DNA of 64,000 nucleotides, taken from assembly GCA_032358165.1 (NCBI GenBank), contig JAALGY010000028.1:124001-188000 (forward strand), given 5' to 3'. The notes below the pieces were generated by a model. The model had not been told where the DNA came from and made no database searches. It saw only the letters and a list, made by a program, of their open reading frames with translations. Positions 10,984 through 22,000 of this stretch are shown piece by piece (position 1 is the first letter of the stretch; every line of letters starts with the position of its first letter). Made by a program: the position numbers and the translations under genes. The stretch is from Diplosphaera chodatii. Lineage: Eukaryota; Chlorophyta; Trebouxiophyceae; Prasiolales; Stichococcaceae.

Positions 10984-12816
10984 ATGCGCTGGACGGCAGC
11001 ATATGCCACGGCGCTCCTGGCCGCATTTGGCCTGATACACTGTGCAGCGGCTGCATACATAGACCTGCAGCTGGAGCAGTCCTTTGGGGACGACTTCTCG
11101 CCCGCCGGCACGCTCAAGGGCGACCTGGATGGCCAGGTCTGCTGCAGGCCTGTTGCGCAACTGCACCGGTTGCGCATCACTCTCGCATCAAATGCCTTCA
11201 CCCACCTGTGCTGTGCATCAGCCAGCATATGCACATTGTTAAACACATACAAACAGACTGCCAATGCCTATGTGCTGTAACCTGCTGCAGGGTTTTGGCG
11301 GCCTGGAGCTGCAGCGCACGGCATGGTCTGCGGATGACGCAGCAAAGTTTGCGCGGCTCGCCCGTGAAGACGGCTTCTATCGGCTGCGGGCGCAGCCCGC
11401 GGGCAGCGGCGGCGGCGGCGGCCACGTGCTGGCGTCGTTGCGGGCGCGATGCCTGGCTGCCTCTGGCTTCCAGGTGATCTTATGGGTTTTGAGGCTCGAG
11501 TGGTCTTGGGGCTGCCAGATGCGCTGCCTCAGCATTGGTTTGCGACGAGTCTGCACAACGTGCAACGTGAACCTGTGAATGGAGCGTGAGGGTACACTGC
11601 CGCTCATGGCGACGGTACGAGGGCTGATCGCCAGCCACTTGACGGCTGCCACTGGCCCGTGGCAGGACCGCGACGGGTTGTGTTGCGCATGTGCAGGAGC
11701 GGCTGACGCTGCACGTGGGCGGCGACGGCAGCGTGACCGGCCTGCAGTACGACGCCGGCGCGCCGGGCGGCTGCCCGCCGGGGCTGCCCCTGGCGGAGGG
11801 CCAGCTGCAGGTGCGGGCGCCTCTGGGCGTTCGTACCGCCCCTGAGACCTGCATCGCTCGGCACGGCCCACACTGGGCTCCAGCTCAAGCCTCCTGCTGC
11901 GCTGCAGCTTGGCTCTGCACGCGCTGCAGCTGACTCTAAGGGCAGTGCTGAACGCGCGTGCAGGGCGTGGCGCCGAGCACCGCGCCGCAGGCGGTGGCGG
12001 TGGCGCAGCCCGCGAGCGCGCCCCGCATCCTGCTCAGCGACTACCTGCCGGCGCAGCCAGGTGCCCTTCTGCCAGCTGGGTGCAAAAGCTGCGTTGCATT
12101 GCTGCACCGGTCTTGGCACCAGGAGGCATGCATACTGACCCCGGTAGATAGACGTTGCGTCGCAACTGTTTCGCCAGCCACAGTGCGCTGCTGTCAGAGC
12201 ACTGAAAGGCATGGCTGCGTGCCACAGGCGCTGGCGGTGTGGGCGCTCCCACGGGGCTGCCCATGAACATCGCAGTGCAGCCGCAGGTAGGCGTCCCCCA
12301 TGTCATTGTGTAAATGCAGGACACTGGCAGTACATGCCACTGCAGGTCTGCACTGCATATCAGCCCGGTTGATTGGACACATCTGTGGTGCTGAACTGGC
12401 AGCCCGCTGATATGCAGGTGCAGCAGCAGCTGCAGGAGGGGCAGAAGCAGGGGGCGGGCGGTGTTGGTGCAGATGGGAAGCAGGGGAAGCAGGCGCCCAA
12501 GGTCGACGAGCGCTCCTGGATCCAGCGCAACTGGCTGTTCCTGGTGCCCATCGGCCTCGTGGTGAGGCGGAGTGCTGCCCCATTTTACTAAGACCTTCAA
12601 GCCAATCAACCATGACCAACTTCGTCTGCAGCAGCAGGCTGCGCTGAGTGTAGCCGCAGAGTTTGACACCTGTACGCTCTGGTCAATGTGTGCGGTTTGA
12701 GTCCACACCATCCCTCACGGCTGAAGTGACGTGTATCCTACGTGCTGGTGCAGATCTTCAACCAGCTGGGCGGCCTCACGGCGCCCCAGCAGGGGGCCGG
12801 TGGCGGCGGAGCATGA
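10984..12816 (+). CDS. EMC10: ER membrane protein complex subunit 10 (EMC10), 7 exons
   Basis: Exons: 10984..11136, 11291..11473, 11697..11810, 11964..12060, 12228..12286, 12418..12561, 12754..12816; 270 residues, close to the ~260 of human EMC10. The N-terminus is a cleavable-type signal peptide (TALLAAFGLIHCAAAA). The lumenal part contains the EMC10-like start IDLQLEQSFGDDF and a beta-rich region with RLTLHVGGDGSV. Near the C-terminus is the diagnostic ERSWIQRNWLFLVP, where a single membrane segment of about residues 240-258 begins, followed by a short Gly-rich tail, as in animal EMC10. EMC10 is a subunit of the ER complex that inserts tail-anchored and multi-pass membrane proteins. Phases are consistent throughout. 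The end of exon 3 (CAG|GTGCGG) was preferred over a weaker donor 23 bases downstream. Context suggests no operon-like link to its neighbours. Confidence 0.88.
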
Positions 12817-13396
12817 GGTCTGAGGCGGATCATGAGGACTGCAGCAATTGGGGAATGCGTGCATTCTCTGGCGGGTGTACCCTCTGGCTATGAAATTGTG
12901 GTGCTTGATGCAACGGCTGAACAGTGGTGACGTCTTTTGGCTTTGCATGGACATGTTTTGGCAAAGTTGAAGTAGGTCGTTGGCGCGTGTGCCACTTTGG
13001 AAGTCTGGCGTACCGTCACCCAACCAGCACTAGTTACAATACACCATGCAGCAACCTGCCAACAACACTTCTGTACTTCCAACAATGCCCGCAGCGCCAA
13101 ACTAGTGAACGAACGTCAATGGAGATCCGTGCATACCACGAACTGCTGTCCGATGCAGAAGTTGTGAAATCTGATACGCAACAAATGCTGAAGCGCCGTA
13201 TGCGTGATGAGCATGTGCGCCATCCTGACAGCATTGCACGCAGCATGACTGCCATCCAGTGAGGCTGCTGTGAATCACACATGTGCCTGTGCCTATATCA
13301 AAGGTTGTGCCCCCGCTGCCGCGCCAACAGCGCTGATGTGCCAGTTGAGTTTGCCGCGTCTGCTTGCGGCGGCATTGCTGGTCCACTGGTGAATCA
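12817..13396. other. Convergent 3' flanks with one small unexplained ORF
   Basis: About 580 bases between the EMC10 stop and the stop of the SET gene. A plus-strand frame from an ATG at 13119 to 13262 would encode 47 charged residues (starts MEIRAYHELLSD). No splice partner or paralog is visible, so it is not called as a gene. Confidence 0.4.
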
Positions 13397-16300
13397 CTAC
13401 TGGGTGTGCGTGACATTGGCGGCTGCCAACATGGCGTGGGCAGCGTCCCAGTCCAGGCGCAGTTTGGGCAGGACTTGGGGCTTCGAGGCCGCCATCATCG
13501 CCGCCACATCATCAGGCTCCCCAGTCGGCGTGGCAGGGTTTGCGTCGGTGTCAGGCTGCTGGAAGTCGGAGTAGTTCGCCCACTTGACATCCTGCAAGCG
13601 CAGACAGCAAGATGAACATCTGAAGTGCGTGATGGTGTAGCAGGGCCTGCACCAGGGTCAGGCGGCTTGAGGCTTTATGCACCACACGGATGGTGGCGTT
13701 TTGAGGATGTAGTCGGCCGCACCTGCCGCTGCCGGAGCCGCTCCCACTCAACGAAGCCATCCGTGAGGCGGGCGGCAACAAAGCGCAGCGCAGCCTGCGG
13801 GTCAGCACGCGTCATCATGCATGCTGCGCTGTAGGCCACCTCATGTCTAGCATGGGGATCGACAGCCCACAGTCACCTGGAGCAGACATGAACACCAGCT
13901 GTACCAAGTTGCAAATGTCGACAGTGACACGCTTGTCATCCGACAGAGCGTGGAGCGCATATGATGGCAGCACTTCGAGGGGGGCACCTTGCGCTCGGCA
14001 CGAAAGTCCAGCAGCATCTTGTGCCGCCACGTCAGCTCGGGGTGCTCCTGCTCGGAGATGCATCACCAGTCAGGAGCTCATGAACCGCTCATGCAACAAG
14101 ATATGCACATAGAAGAGGCTGCTGCATGTGTCAGAGTTTCTGCAGCCTGCAAATCCTCGAGTGCTCCGAGCTGGACGACTATCTAGACAACCACATGACC
14201 GTCCCACGTCCCACCTGCAGGTACTGCCGGTCGGCGGCCTCGGTTGTTGGGAAGCCGGCCAGCAGGTCCAGCAGCCGCCGCAGCTCGCTCAGCGTCGCCA
14301 TGCGCCCGCCCAGCTCTGCGTCGTTCGAGTTTTTTAGATTGTTTCTGTGTATGCAGCTACTGCAGAGGTGCACCACATGCGCAGCCCCAGGGCATGGGAT
14401 GACAGTGCATCCCAGCAGCAGTCGATAAACAACATGGCCCCACTAGAGGCTTCACTGCTGCATGTCCAGCAGTGCGTCGTGCCTCGTATCACGATTGTGG
14501 TCGTGCACGGGATGTGACACAGGTGGGTGCGAAGAGCGCACTGTACTCGTCGTCGTTGGGAGCGGAGCGAATGTCGCCGCCCCCGGCCCGCGCCTGCAGC
14601 GCCTCCGGTTGCCCCAGGTCGAAGGCGGCCAGCAGCGGCGGCCGCCGCTTGGGCAGGTACCCGTCTACATGCAGCAGCATGCTCAGACTGCAACCGGGTG
14701 TCGCCGTGCAGAGTGCAAATGCTGCAGTGTACCGTGCTGTTGTGTATGACACAGTCGCAGTGTGGAGTTGCTGCCACACTTAAGGGACTGAAAAGCATGA
14801 CTTGCAACAGCATAGTCAGAACAGCAATGCGAAGATAGATGATGACACAGGACTGCGTTGATGACTTGATGCACCACACACGGCGGGACTATAGAGCACC
14901 AAGCACGCCAGACACACAGAGGCCCTCACAGTTGAGGAGCGCCATGTCTGGGCGGTGCAGCTTGTGGCGTTGGTAGGAGATCGTCACCTCCTCTCCAGGG
15001 TTGATGTGGTCGGCGGCCACCATGATGATGTTGTCATCCTGGTCCTTGGACACATACGCATTCACCACCTGCGAGGCACATCAGCATACAATTACCTGGG
15101 CGCAAATACAATTACCTGGGCGCGACAGCCACGCCAGCTGCTTTATAAGATGCTACGATGGACCTCAACATGCAAAGCAGCTGCTGCTGAGCTGCTGTGG
15201 CTCGTGTGCCGCAGGCAGTCTGTACAGCATTTGCGCTCACAAAGCTCAGGGCCTATACTCGTACGCGGCTTGCCACACTGTGGAGGACTGGCGCAGACGG
15301 AAACGGCTGCTGACCCCAGCACGCATCCATCAGAATTGTGGAGACATTCACGGGGACAATGCACTAGCCTGAAGAGGCTCACTTTGGCAAGCTATGTTCA
15401 GCAGACATGCTGGACATTGCGAGCATCGAGCAGCCGCCTCTTAGGCTAGTACAGGGACACCAGCTTGGCAAATGCTGAGAAGGCACAATGAAATCGATAA
15501 TGAAATGTGATAGACGATGCAGTTGACGTGTTGACGAGCACCTCAGCATGGTCGGCCATGTCCAGCAGCGGGCACAGCGTGACCTCGGGCTTGGCGGGGT
15601 CCGCGCCCTCGCTCTTGTTCTTGAAGCCCCAGTACCGCGTGTTGACCTGCACCAGCACCAGGCAGGTCTCGGGGGCTTATAGGGTTTCAAACTCATCTGG
15701 CGTGGCATGCTCGGCTGCACACCCGCTCTGAGCCTGGTTGCGGGAGTGGTGGTTATGACCATCTCATGTCCCTGACAACATAGCGACAGAGCTAGGACGC
15801 CCCAGCAGCCTAGCCAAGCATGTTGTCACTCCAGTGCAAATGCCCATGAGGCAGCCATGGACAAGCCAAATGGTTGACACAAGCCCGTGCCAACCATTCG
15901 CTCGATGTGTGCATGCCTGATGGGAGCCTTCAACTCTGCATGCAGCACTGCGGCCGCCCTTGGCATACTCGCTCAGAACAGGATTCGACATGTATTTTAC
16001 TGGCGGCTGCCTCAGCAGGTGCTGACATGCACTCACCCCCATGGCGGCGTGTGCATATTCGTCCAGGCCGATGCCCAGGCGCTGGATTAGCGCGCTGCCG
16101 TTGGGGCCCATTGCCTCGGCATACTTGACGTGGATGTTTTCTTCCTGCCCCCTAAAGCGCTGCTCCTGCGGAAATGTACCCAACGGCCGTCGGCTTGCAA
16201 AAAAAATCACCACACGGTTGACGCGGATTTAAGCGTGCTGCGCCCAGAAGCCTGAGTCCTGCCGGCATACAGGCCAGCTCCCTGCTCATGTGTTCTGCCA

Positions 16301-18293
16301 CTGCCAGTAACCACATGTTGTGAATGTGGCCGTTTCATCAGGGTGCAAGTGTCAGCAACGAAGCAGCCAGCAGGCAGTGTCACAGCACAAAGCTAGTCTG
16401 GAAGCCTTCGGACTAGCTTCATGCTGTCACAGGCATGCTGACAGATCATGCCTCTAGAGGGTTATATTGATGACCTGACGCAGGCTTAATTACATTCGTG
16501 CTCTATGTGCAGTTTGAAATGCACAGTAGTGGGCAGGAGCTGGCATGGCAGCCGTGCGACGCTGGTAGGATGTGTGCTCACCAGCGCGCCACCCTGCAGC
16601 ATGCTGATTTCCTCCTGCGTCATGCCGTCCGGCGCGAAGATGTCTCCGACCTCCGGCAGCGTGCGCAGCCAGGGGCCGAATGTGGCATTGAAGCCGGGGT
16701 CCTCGTGGATCTTGGCCAGCCACGCTTCAGGTGACGGCTGCGAGACGTTGCGGGGAAAGGCGTGAAACACGTGTGACTGATGTATTGAACAGGCAAAGAC
16801 ATCCACACCTGAGCAGCACCGAGACCAAGATGCCACGATAGGAAGGTCAACAGCAAGCGGATGTCAAGACCACTCGCTTGAGTCGAGCGAGATGGTTTGT
16901 CAACTGCTCAATACGTCGATGATGCTCATGGCAGAGTGCTGAGCGATGTTGGAAGCTCACCTCTGGCAGCACCACATAGTACTGAGGCGGCAGCCTGGCA
17001 ATGAGCTGCTCCGCCTGCAGCGCATGACACAGACGCCGCATCAGGCAGCAGGGACTGAGACGGTCACACTGGTGCTCTTGCATCTGATCTGTGACCGCGA
17101 GAGCAGCGCTTGGGGTGAGAACAACGAATTTAGGCCAGCATCGTGATGTGTGCAGCACGCCATGGTCATGCATGCAGCACAAGCCGTCATCAGCAGGACG
17201 CGGTCATGCACCTACCCGGATGGCCCTGGTTGCAACGGTGCCACGCATGCACTCCTGGCCGGCGCCCTCGTCCCGGCACACCGTCGCCACCTTCATCAGC
17301 GGCTCCTGCATGCGCCACGCACACCACAGTCAGGGGCAATGAGAGGCGGCCGCTGGTCTGCTGCTGACCCACAGCCGACGAGGTGGTCTGAAGAACCCAA
17401 CAATTACCACGCACCAGGACCTTTATTTCTACAGCACTGGCATCAAACCACACATCGCTGTACAGCAGTTGGAGACTCACGAAGCCGCTGACGTTGTGCA
17501 CCCAGGCGTGCAGGGCTTCGTACACTTTCAGCTCTGCTGCGCTGCTGGCAGCGGGATCGGAAGCTGCGTCCACAGTGTTACCGCTGCAGAGTAGGTGCTC
17601 AAACCTGCCCCTGAGCGCTCACTAGACTGGTGCAGTGAATGGAGTTGCGTTGGTGCAGCATCATAATGCCGTGCCTTGGCTAAAGCCGGCATACAACGTG
17701 CTGATGGATCTGCAGGCACAGTGTATGCTTCGCGTGCACGTGCCTGGCTTTCAGGGCGCGGTGCTGCTGCTGCACTGGCGGCCCGCAGCTGTCGTGCGCA
17801 TTTGCCGCCGCGCCCCGGACGAAGCCGCCCGCCGCCGCTGCTGCCGCATGCTCTCGCACGTCCCGGAGGACCACGCCGGCCTGCATGACATGCAACCGGT
17901 GGATGTATCCAGACAAGTGTAGGCAACCAGGTAGCATATTATGGGCCTGCAATAAAATAGCCGGCGTTGCAAGTGGAGCAAGCCGAGGCTGCAGTATTGT
18001 TCGCTGGGCTCCATCAGTGCTGCATGGACGACTTTCACCTGGTGACGTTTCGGTGGAAAACGGCATATGTGTCCTGAGAGCAACCGCACGATATCAGATG
18101 CTGCAAACACACTGAAACTGGCAGGCACCCAGCTCACCGCCTCCGACAGCACGCCCGCCGTTTCCTGCACCGGCGGCAGCTGCGTCACAGCGACGACACA
18201 TACTGCCAGCAGGCCCGCTGCCAGCACAGCGTGGTGCACAAGACTGCTGCTTTGCCTGCCGTGACCGGCAGACGAAGCCGCTGGCGAGCACAT
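13397..18293 (-). CDS. SET-domain protein lysine methyltransferase (Rubisco LSMT/SETD3-like), 14 exons
   Basis: Minus-strand exons: 18138..18293, 17720..17880, 17481..17583, 17216..17305, 16961..17014, 16582..16737, 16037..16165, 15542..15646, 14930..15068, ~14542..14664, ~14225..14315, 13988..14048, 13723..13794, 13397..13591; about 544 residues. Family signs in order: RGTVATRAIR followed by LIARLP (start of the split SET fold), WLRTLPEVGDIF with EEISMLQGG, the VNTRYWGF and LCPLLDMADH segments (the usual D-L-L-N-H place), NPGEEVTISY joined across an intron to LLNYGYL (catalytic Tyr and the usual YGF-like motif), and an all-helical substrate-binding C-terminus with FPTTEAADRQ. The N-terminus has one hydrophobic stretch (VLAAGLLAVCVVAV), suggesting a membrane anchor or targeting signal. 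The histidine of the DMADH motif is present. The exon 10/11 junction has two in-phase alternatives. Substrate unknown. Confidence 0.85.
15086..15123 (+). repeat. Tandem 18-mer duplication in SET intron
   Basis: The sequence ATACAATTACCTGGGCGC occurs twice, at 15086-15103 and 15106-15123, in the intron next to the SET exon ending at 15068. A recent small tandem duplication is the simplest reading. Confidence 0.85.
16378..16434. repeat. Foldback (inverted repeat) in SET intron
   Basis: The arms run TGTCACAGCA...AAGCTAGTC on the left and GACTAGCTT...TGCTGTCACA on the right, around a loop of about ten bases, giving an imperfect stem of about 25 bp. It lies in the intron between the SET exons at 16037..16165 and 16582..16737. 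It could be a structured RNA, a small foldback element or chance. Confidence 0.7.
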
Positions 18294-19071
18294 GCCGCCG
18301 ATTCTGCCGTCAAACCTGAGCACAGAAGGCAAGCAAGCAAGTGCTGATGAGGTGTCGTCCGAAGGGACCAGCAGGCTAAGTGCGTGCAAGCAATGAAAGC
18401 GCCGGCTGTTTTGATCGGATTATGAACCGATCCAGTGATGAGAGCATTCTGGCGAGTCCAAGGCTGTTGTCTGACATGCTAAGAGTGGACAGCACAAGGG
18501 TGCAAGTCAATACGGGCCAAACGGACAAAAGGTCCAGTCAAGCGGCACCTTAGCTGCCAATCGACCGGCCACCCAGTAGCAAAGAAGGCCTAGAGTTTGT
18601 TGCAACCTAGTGCACAACATGCAAGCAATCGCTGTTTCGCGAGTCTCTTCGCTGCTGTACGATCTGGAAGATCAGGCAGGATCAGTGTGGAGCGGACAGG
18701 AGAAACAGCAGAAGTAGCTGGCGATCTTTGCTGATGGCTGTGCAACATTTGAAGTGCATGACCCGCACTTGACCGGCAAGCTCCAGTCTTGCAGAGAAGT
18801 GTACGTGTAGGTCATTCCAAGATCCATTATTGCAACAGGCAGAGCGTGTGCTGGTGACAGCCCGTCGGATCTTGCATTCCAGTGCAGCCTGGGACGCAGC
18901 AAGCAGCAGACTTGAGGGGACAGGAGGGCAGGGAGCGCTGCACGGCATCACTGTTCAACATAGCAGTCCCAACCGTTTGTTAAGCATAAAGGGGCAGCAT
19001 CAGCCCTGCAGCTGCAGGCTGCCGCAGCCATGATTACGCCGTCGCTGCTGGCGTGGCAGTGAGCTGAATGG
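18294..19071. promoter_or_regulatory. Divergent 5' region between SET gene (-) and GT77 gene (+)
   Basis: About 780 bases between two start codons pointing away from each other. Both 5' leaders and promoters must lie here. No coding exon and no recognised box seen. Confidence 0.45.
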
Positions 19072-22000
19072 ATGGTGCAGTGGCAGTGGCCAGGCGGCGT
19101 CCGCAGCCCGCGAGGCTGCTGGCGCAAGGCGACCGTCGCCTTCCTGACCCTGCTGCCGGCGGCGTTCTTCCTGCAGTTCGTGGCGGTCTACAACCGGCAC
19201 AGCCTCGCCAGCGGCATCGGTGGCGGCGATGGCGGCGGCAATGACGCAGGCCTCGCCGCGGCTTCCGACAGCCCCTACGAGCTCAGCACCAACGAGCGCG
19301 GCGGCGGCGGCGGCGGCGGCAGCGCGCTTGCGGGTGCTACAGGGGTTGCGAGAAGCGATTGCAGGCCACTGGCTGAGCTGGGCGCCGTGGCCGCAGCCGC
19401 TGCTGTCAATGGCACCGTCCTGCTCACGGCAAGGCTTTGCACTCTAAACACTAGGCTGAGTGATCAACTTCAGTGACGTCAGACCTTTGCACCTGTCGCT
19501 TCACCTGCAGGTATGAGCTTGTGCCCACGGTGATGCGCTTTGGAGGGTCTTGTGCATGCCAGCGACCTGCACAGCCCCACTGCCATGAGCTCATGATACG
19601 TGTGCGTGAGCCGTGGTCAAGCCCTCATGCAGGTGTTCAACGCCGCCATGCTGGACCTTGCCCGCAACTGGCTGGAGCACGCGGTGCGCGGGCCGGCGGG
19701 CATTCGCAACGCCGTCGCGGGCTGCGCCGACGGCGCCGCCGGGTCCCTGGCGGCCGAGTACGGAGTCCCTTGCGTCGACCTGGGGCCCTACCTGGCGGAC
19801 GCGGCAGCGGCGGAGGCGCATGAACAAGCAGGTGGGAGCAGTGCTGTCCATCAGCCACGACTGTGTTTTGTTGCTGTGACGTCATGGTAGACCTACTGGT
19901 TATGCATGATGCCTGCCCACTGACACATGTATCTGCTGGATATCAATGGGACTGGTGTGTAAGTTGACCTGGACGATCCCAGTTATATAATGCAAGCACA
20001 GCTTGCAAATGTGACAACAGGCGACTGGGGCAGGCCGAAGGACGGCTACGAGTGGGGCGCAGCGGCCTGGAAGCGCATGGCCTGGGCCAAGACCGTGCTG
20101 CTTCCCGCTGCCATGCGCCACGGCGGCGTCAGCGTCGCCTGGTCGGACGTGGACGTGGTGTGGTTCCGGGACCCGACGCCGCTGCTGGCCGCCCACCCTG
20201 AGGTGAAACCGTGCTCGATTTTCCAGTATATGTGACAGGCATACATCTCTTGACACCATGCACCCGGCTCAATGGCAGTGATACTGCTTTAGCAGATGTA
20301 TCACAGTATTGCAAGACCAGTAAGCATGCATGCTCTGGGCGCGGTTGCCTGCTGCTAGGTGTCTGACCAAATGCGAAGAAACCCCCAAGAAAAGCCGGCA
20401 AACCTTTGGTGGCTGCTGCTGTGATCATCTGCGCCGTGCTGAACCACCTGACCAGGCTCCCTTGCAACCTCACAGGTGGACGTCATCATGGGGAGCGACC
20501 ACCTGGGCACCAGCCTTGCGGCAGGGGACGCGGGCTTTGAGGAGCCCGAGTTCGCCTTCTGGCACGAGTACAACTCGGGTGCAGCCACACTGCAGAAGCT
20601 CCTCGCTCATTGCAACTTGAAGGCTTTGCACCCCGTGGCACGGCAGCAAGCAGCTGAACCTTCCGGGGTGCTTTCTGCTGTTGCAGCATAGATGAGCAGC
20701 ACTGCAACCTTTGGGCTCTGGCCAGCGCTTTTGATCCGACCTGCATGCTGATGCCCCATTGTGTCACTGCAAGCTGCTGGCGGGCTGTGGCCATGGCACC
20801 TGGCGCCGCCCGCACGTCTTGTTGTTCTGCCACGATGTCCGAGGCTTCAATGCCGGTGTTCATGCCACTGCAGGCGCGATGCTGTGGCGGCGCGGCAAGG
20901 CGGTGCAGCGGCTGCTGGACGCCTGGACAGCGGAGCAGTACGCCGGCAACCAGAAGTACGACCAGGACGCGCTGAACAGGGTGGGGAGCCCTCTCCGCCA
21001 TCCATACCCGGTAGTCCTGCGGGGGCTGGCCTGTGTTGATCGACACCACCCTTGCACTTCTGCTGCTGCTGGCGGCTGCCAGCCTGCAGTGGCAGACGGC
21101 ATGCTCCCCCGACAAAGACGCAGCGTGGACCGTCTGCTGCTGCATCGGCTGTGCCGTTGCTGCTCTGGCGCCGCGCCCCTGCCATGACGCACATGCGATG
21201 GTGGCAGCACCTTCACGGCACCATGCGCCGTGCATGGGCTGAGGGTTTTAGGGGTTTGCCGCAGGTGCTGCTGCGGCCGGGCATCAACGAGTCGGACGTG
21301 GCGCCGCACATCCCGGCCGGCCAGCCGCGCACGCTGCTGGTGGCGGGGCGGGCGCTGCGGCTGGGGGCGATGCCCGTCAGCCGCTTCATGACGGGGCGCA
21401 CCTTCTTCACGCAGCGCCTGCACGAGGTGCACAGGCGAGCCGTCGTGGCGGGGTACATGTTGCTGGCACCTTGTGTCGGCTCCCACTGAAAGCTGTCAAC
21501 AGGGTGCAGCAGGTGCACTCTTGCGCGCCGTCACAGCTGCCCGAAAACACGCTTCACCGTGTCCAAATCAAAGCTGAAGCATGGGTAGGGTGCAGGCTAG
21601 CGTCATGACGTTCAGATGCCTGATGCGATGGCTGATGCGCCAGACAGTCCACATTGGGAGTCACAGCTTTGCGGGCGGCTGCAGATCAGGCGGGTGCGGC
21701 CGTACAGCGCGCACCTGACGTGGGTGCTCAGCGGCCGGGAGGGCAAGGTGGCGCGGCTGCGGGAGACGGGGTTCTGGAGGGGCGACGCCCCCGGAGCGCC
21801 GTACGCCGCCGACGGCCGCTACCTGTCTGTCGACGTCGCCTGGCCGCCGGTTGGCGGCTGCTGGCATGAGTACAAGTGGCACATGATGGGCGCGGCTGTT
21901 GCTTGGCTATTGAGTCGGTTGTTGCCTGCTGCCGGTGGCGTTTTCAGGGCCCAGTGAAGCTGAGCAGGAGGGCGAGCAGTGGTCAGCGTCAGCCTCAAGC

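Noticed and set aside
13119..13262. 47-residue charged ORF between EMC10 and the SET gene.
   Set aside because: No supporting splice signals, paralog or recognised motif; lies where two 3' UTRs are expected.
20843..20873. Extended exon start in GT77 that would add FNAGVHAT before AMLWRR.
   Set aside because: The acceptor at 20873 gives YNSGAMLWRR, the usual GT77 order; the longer form is in phase but fits the family less well.
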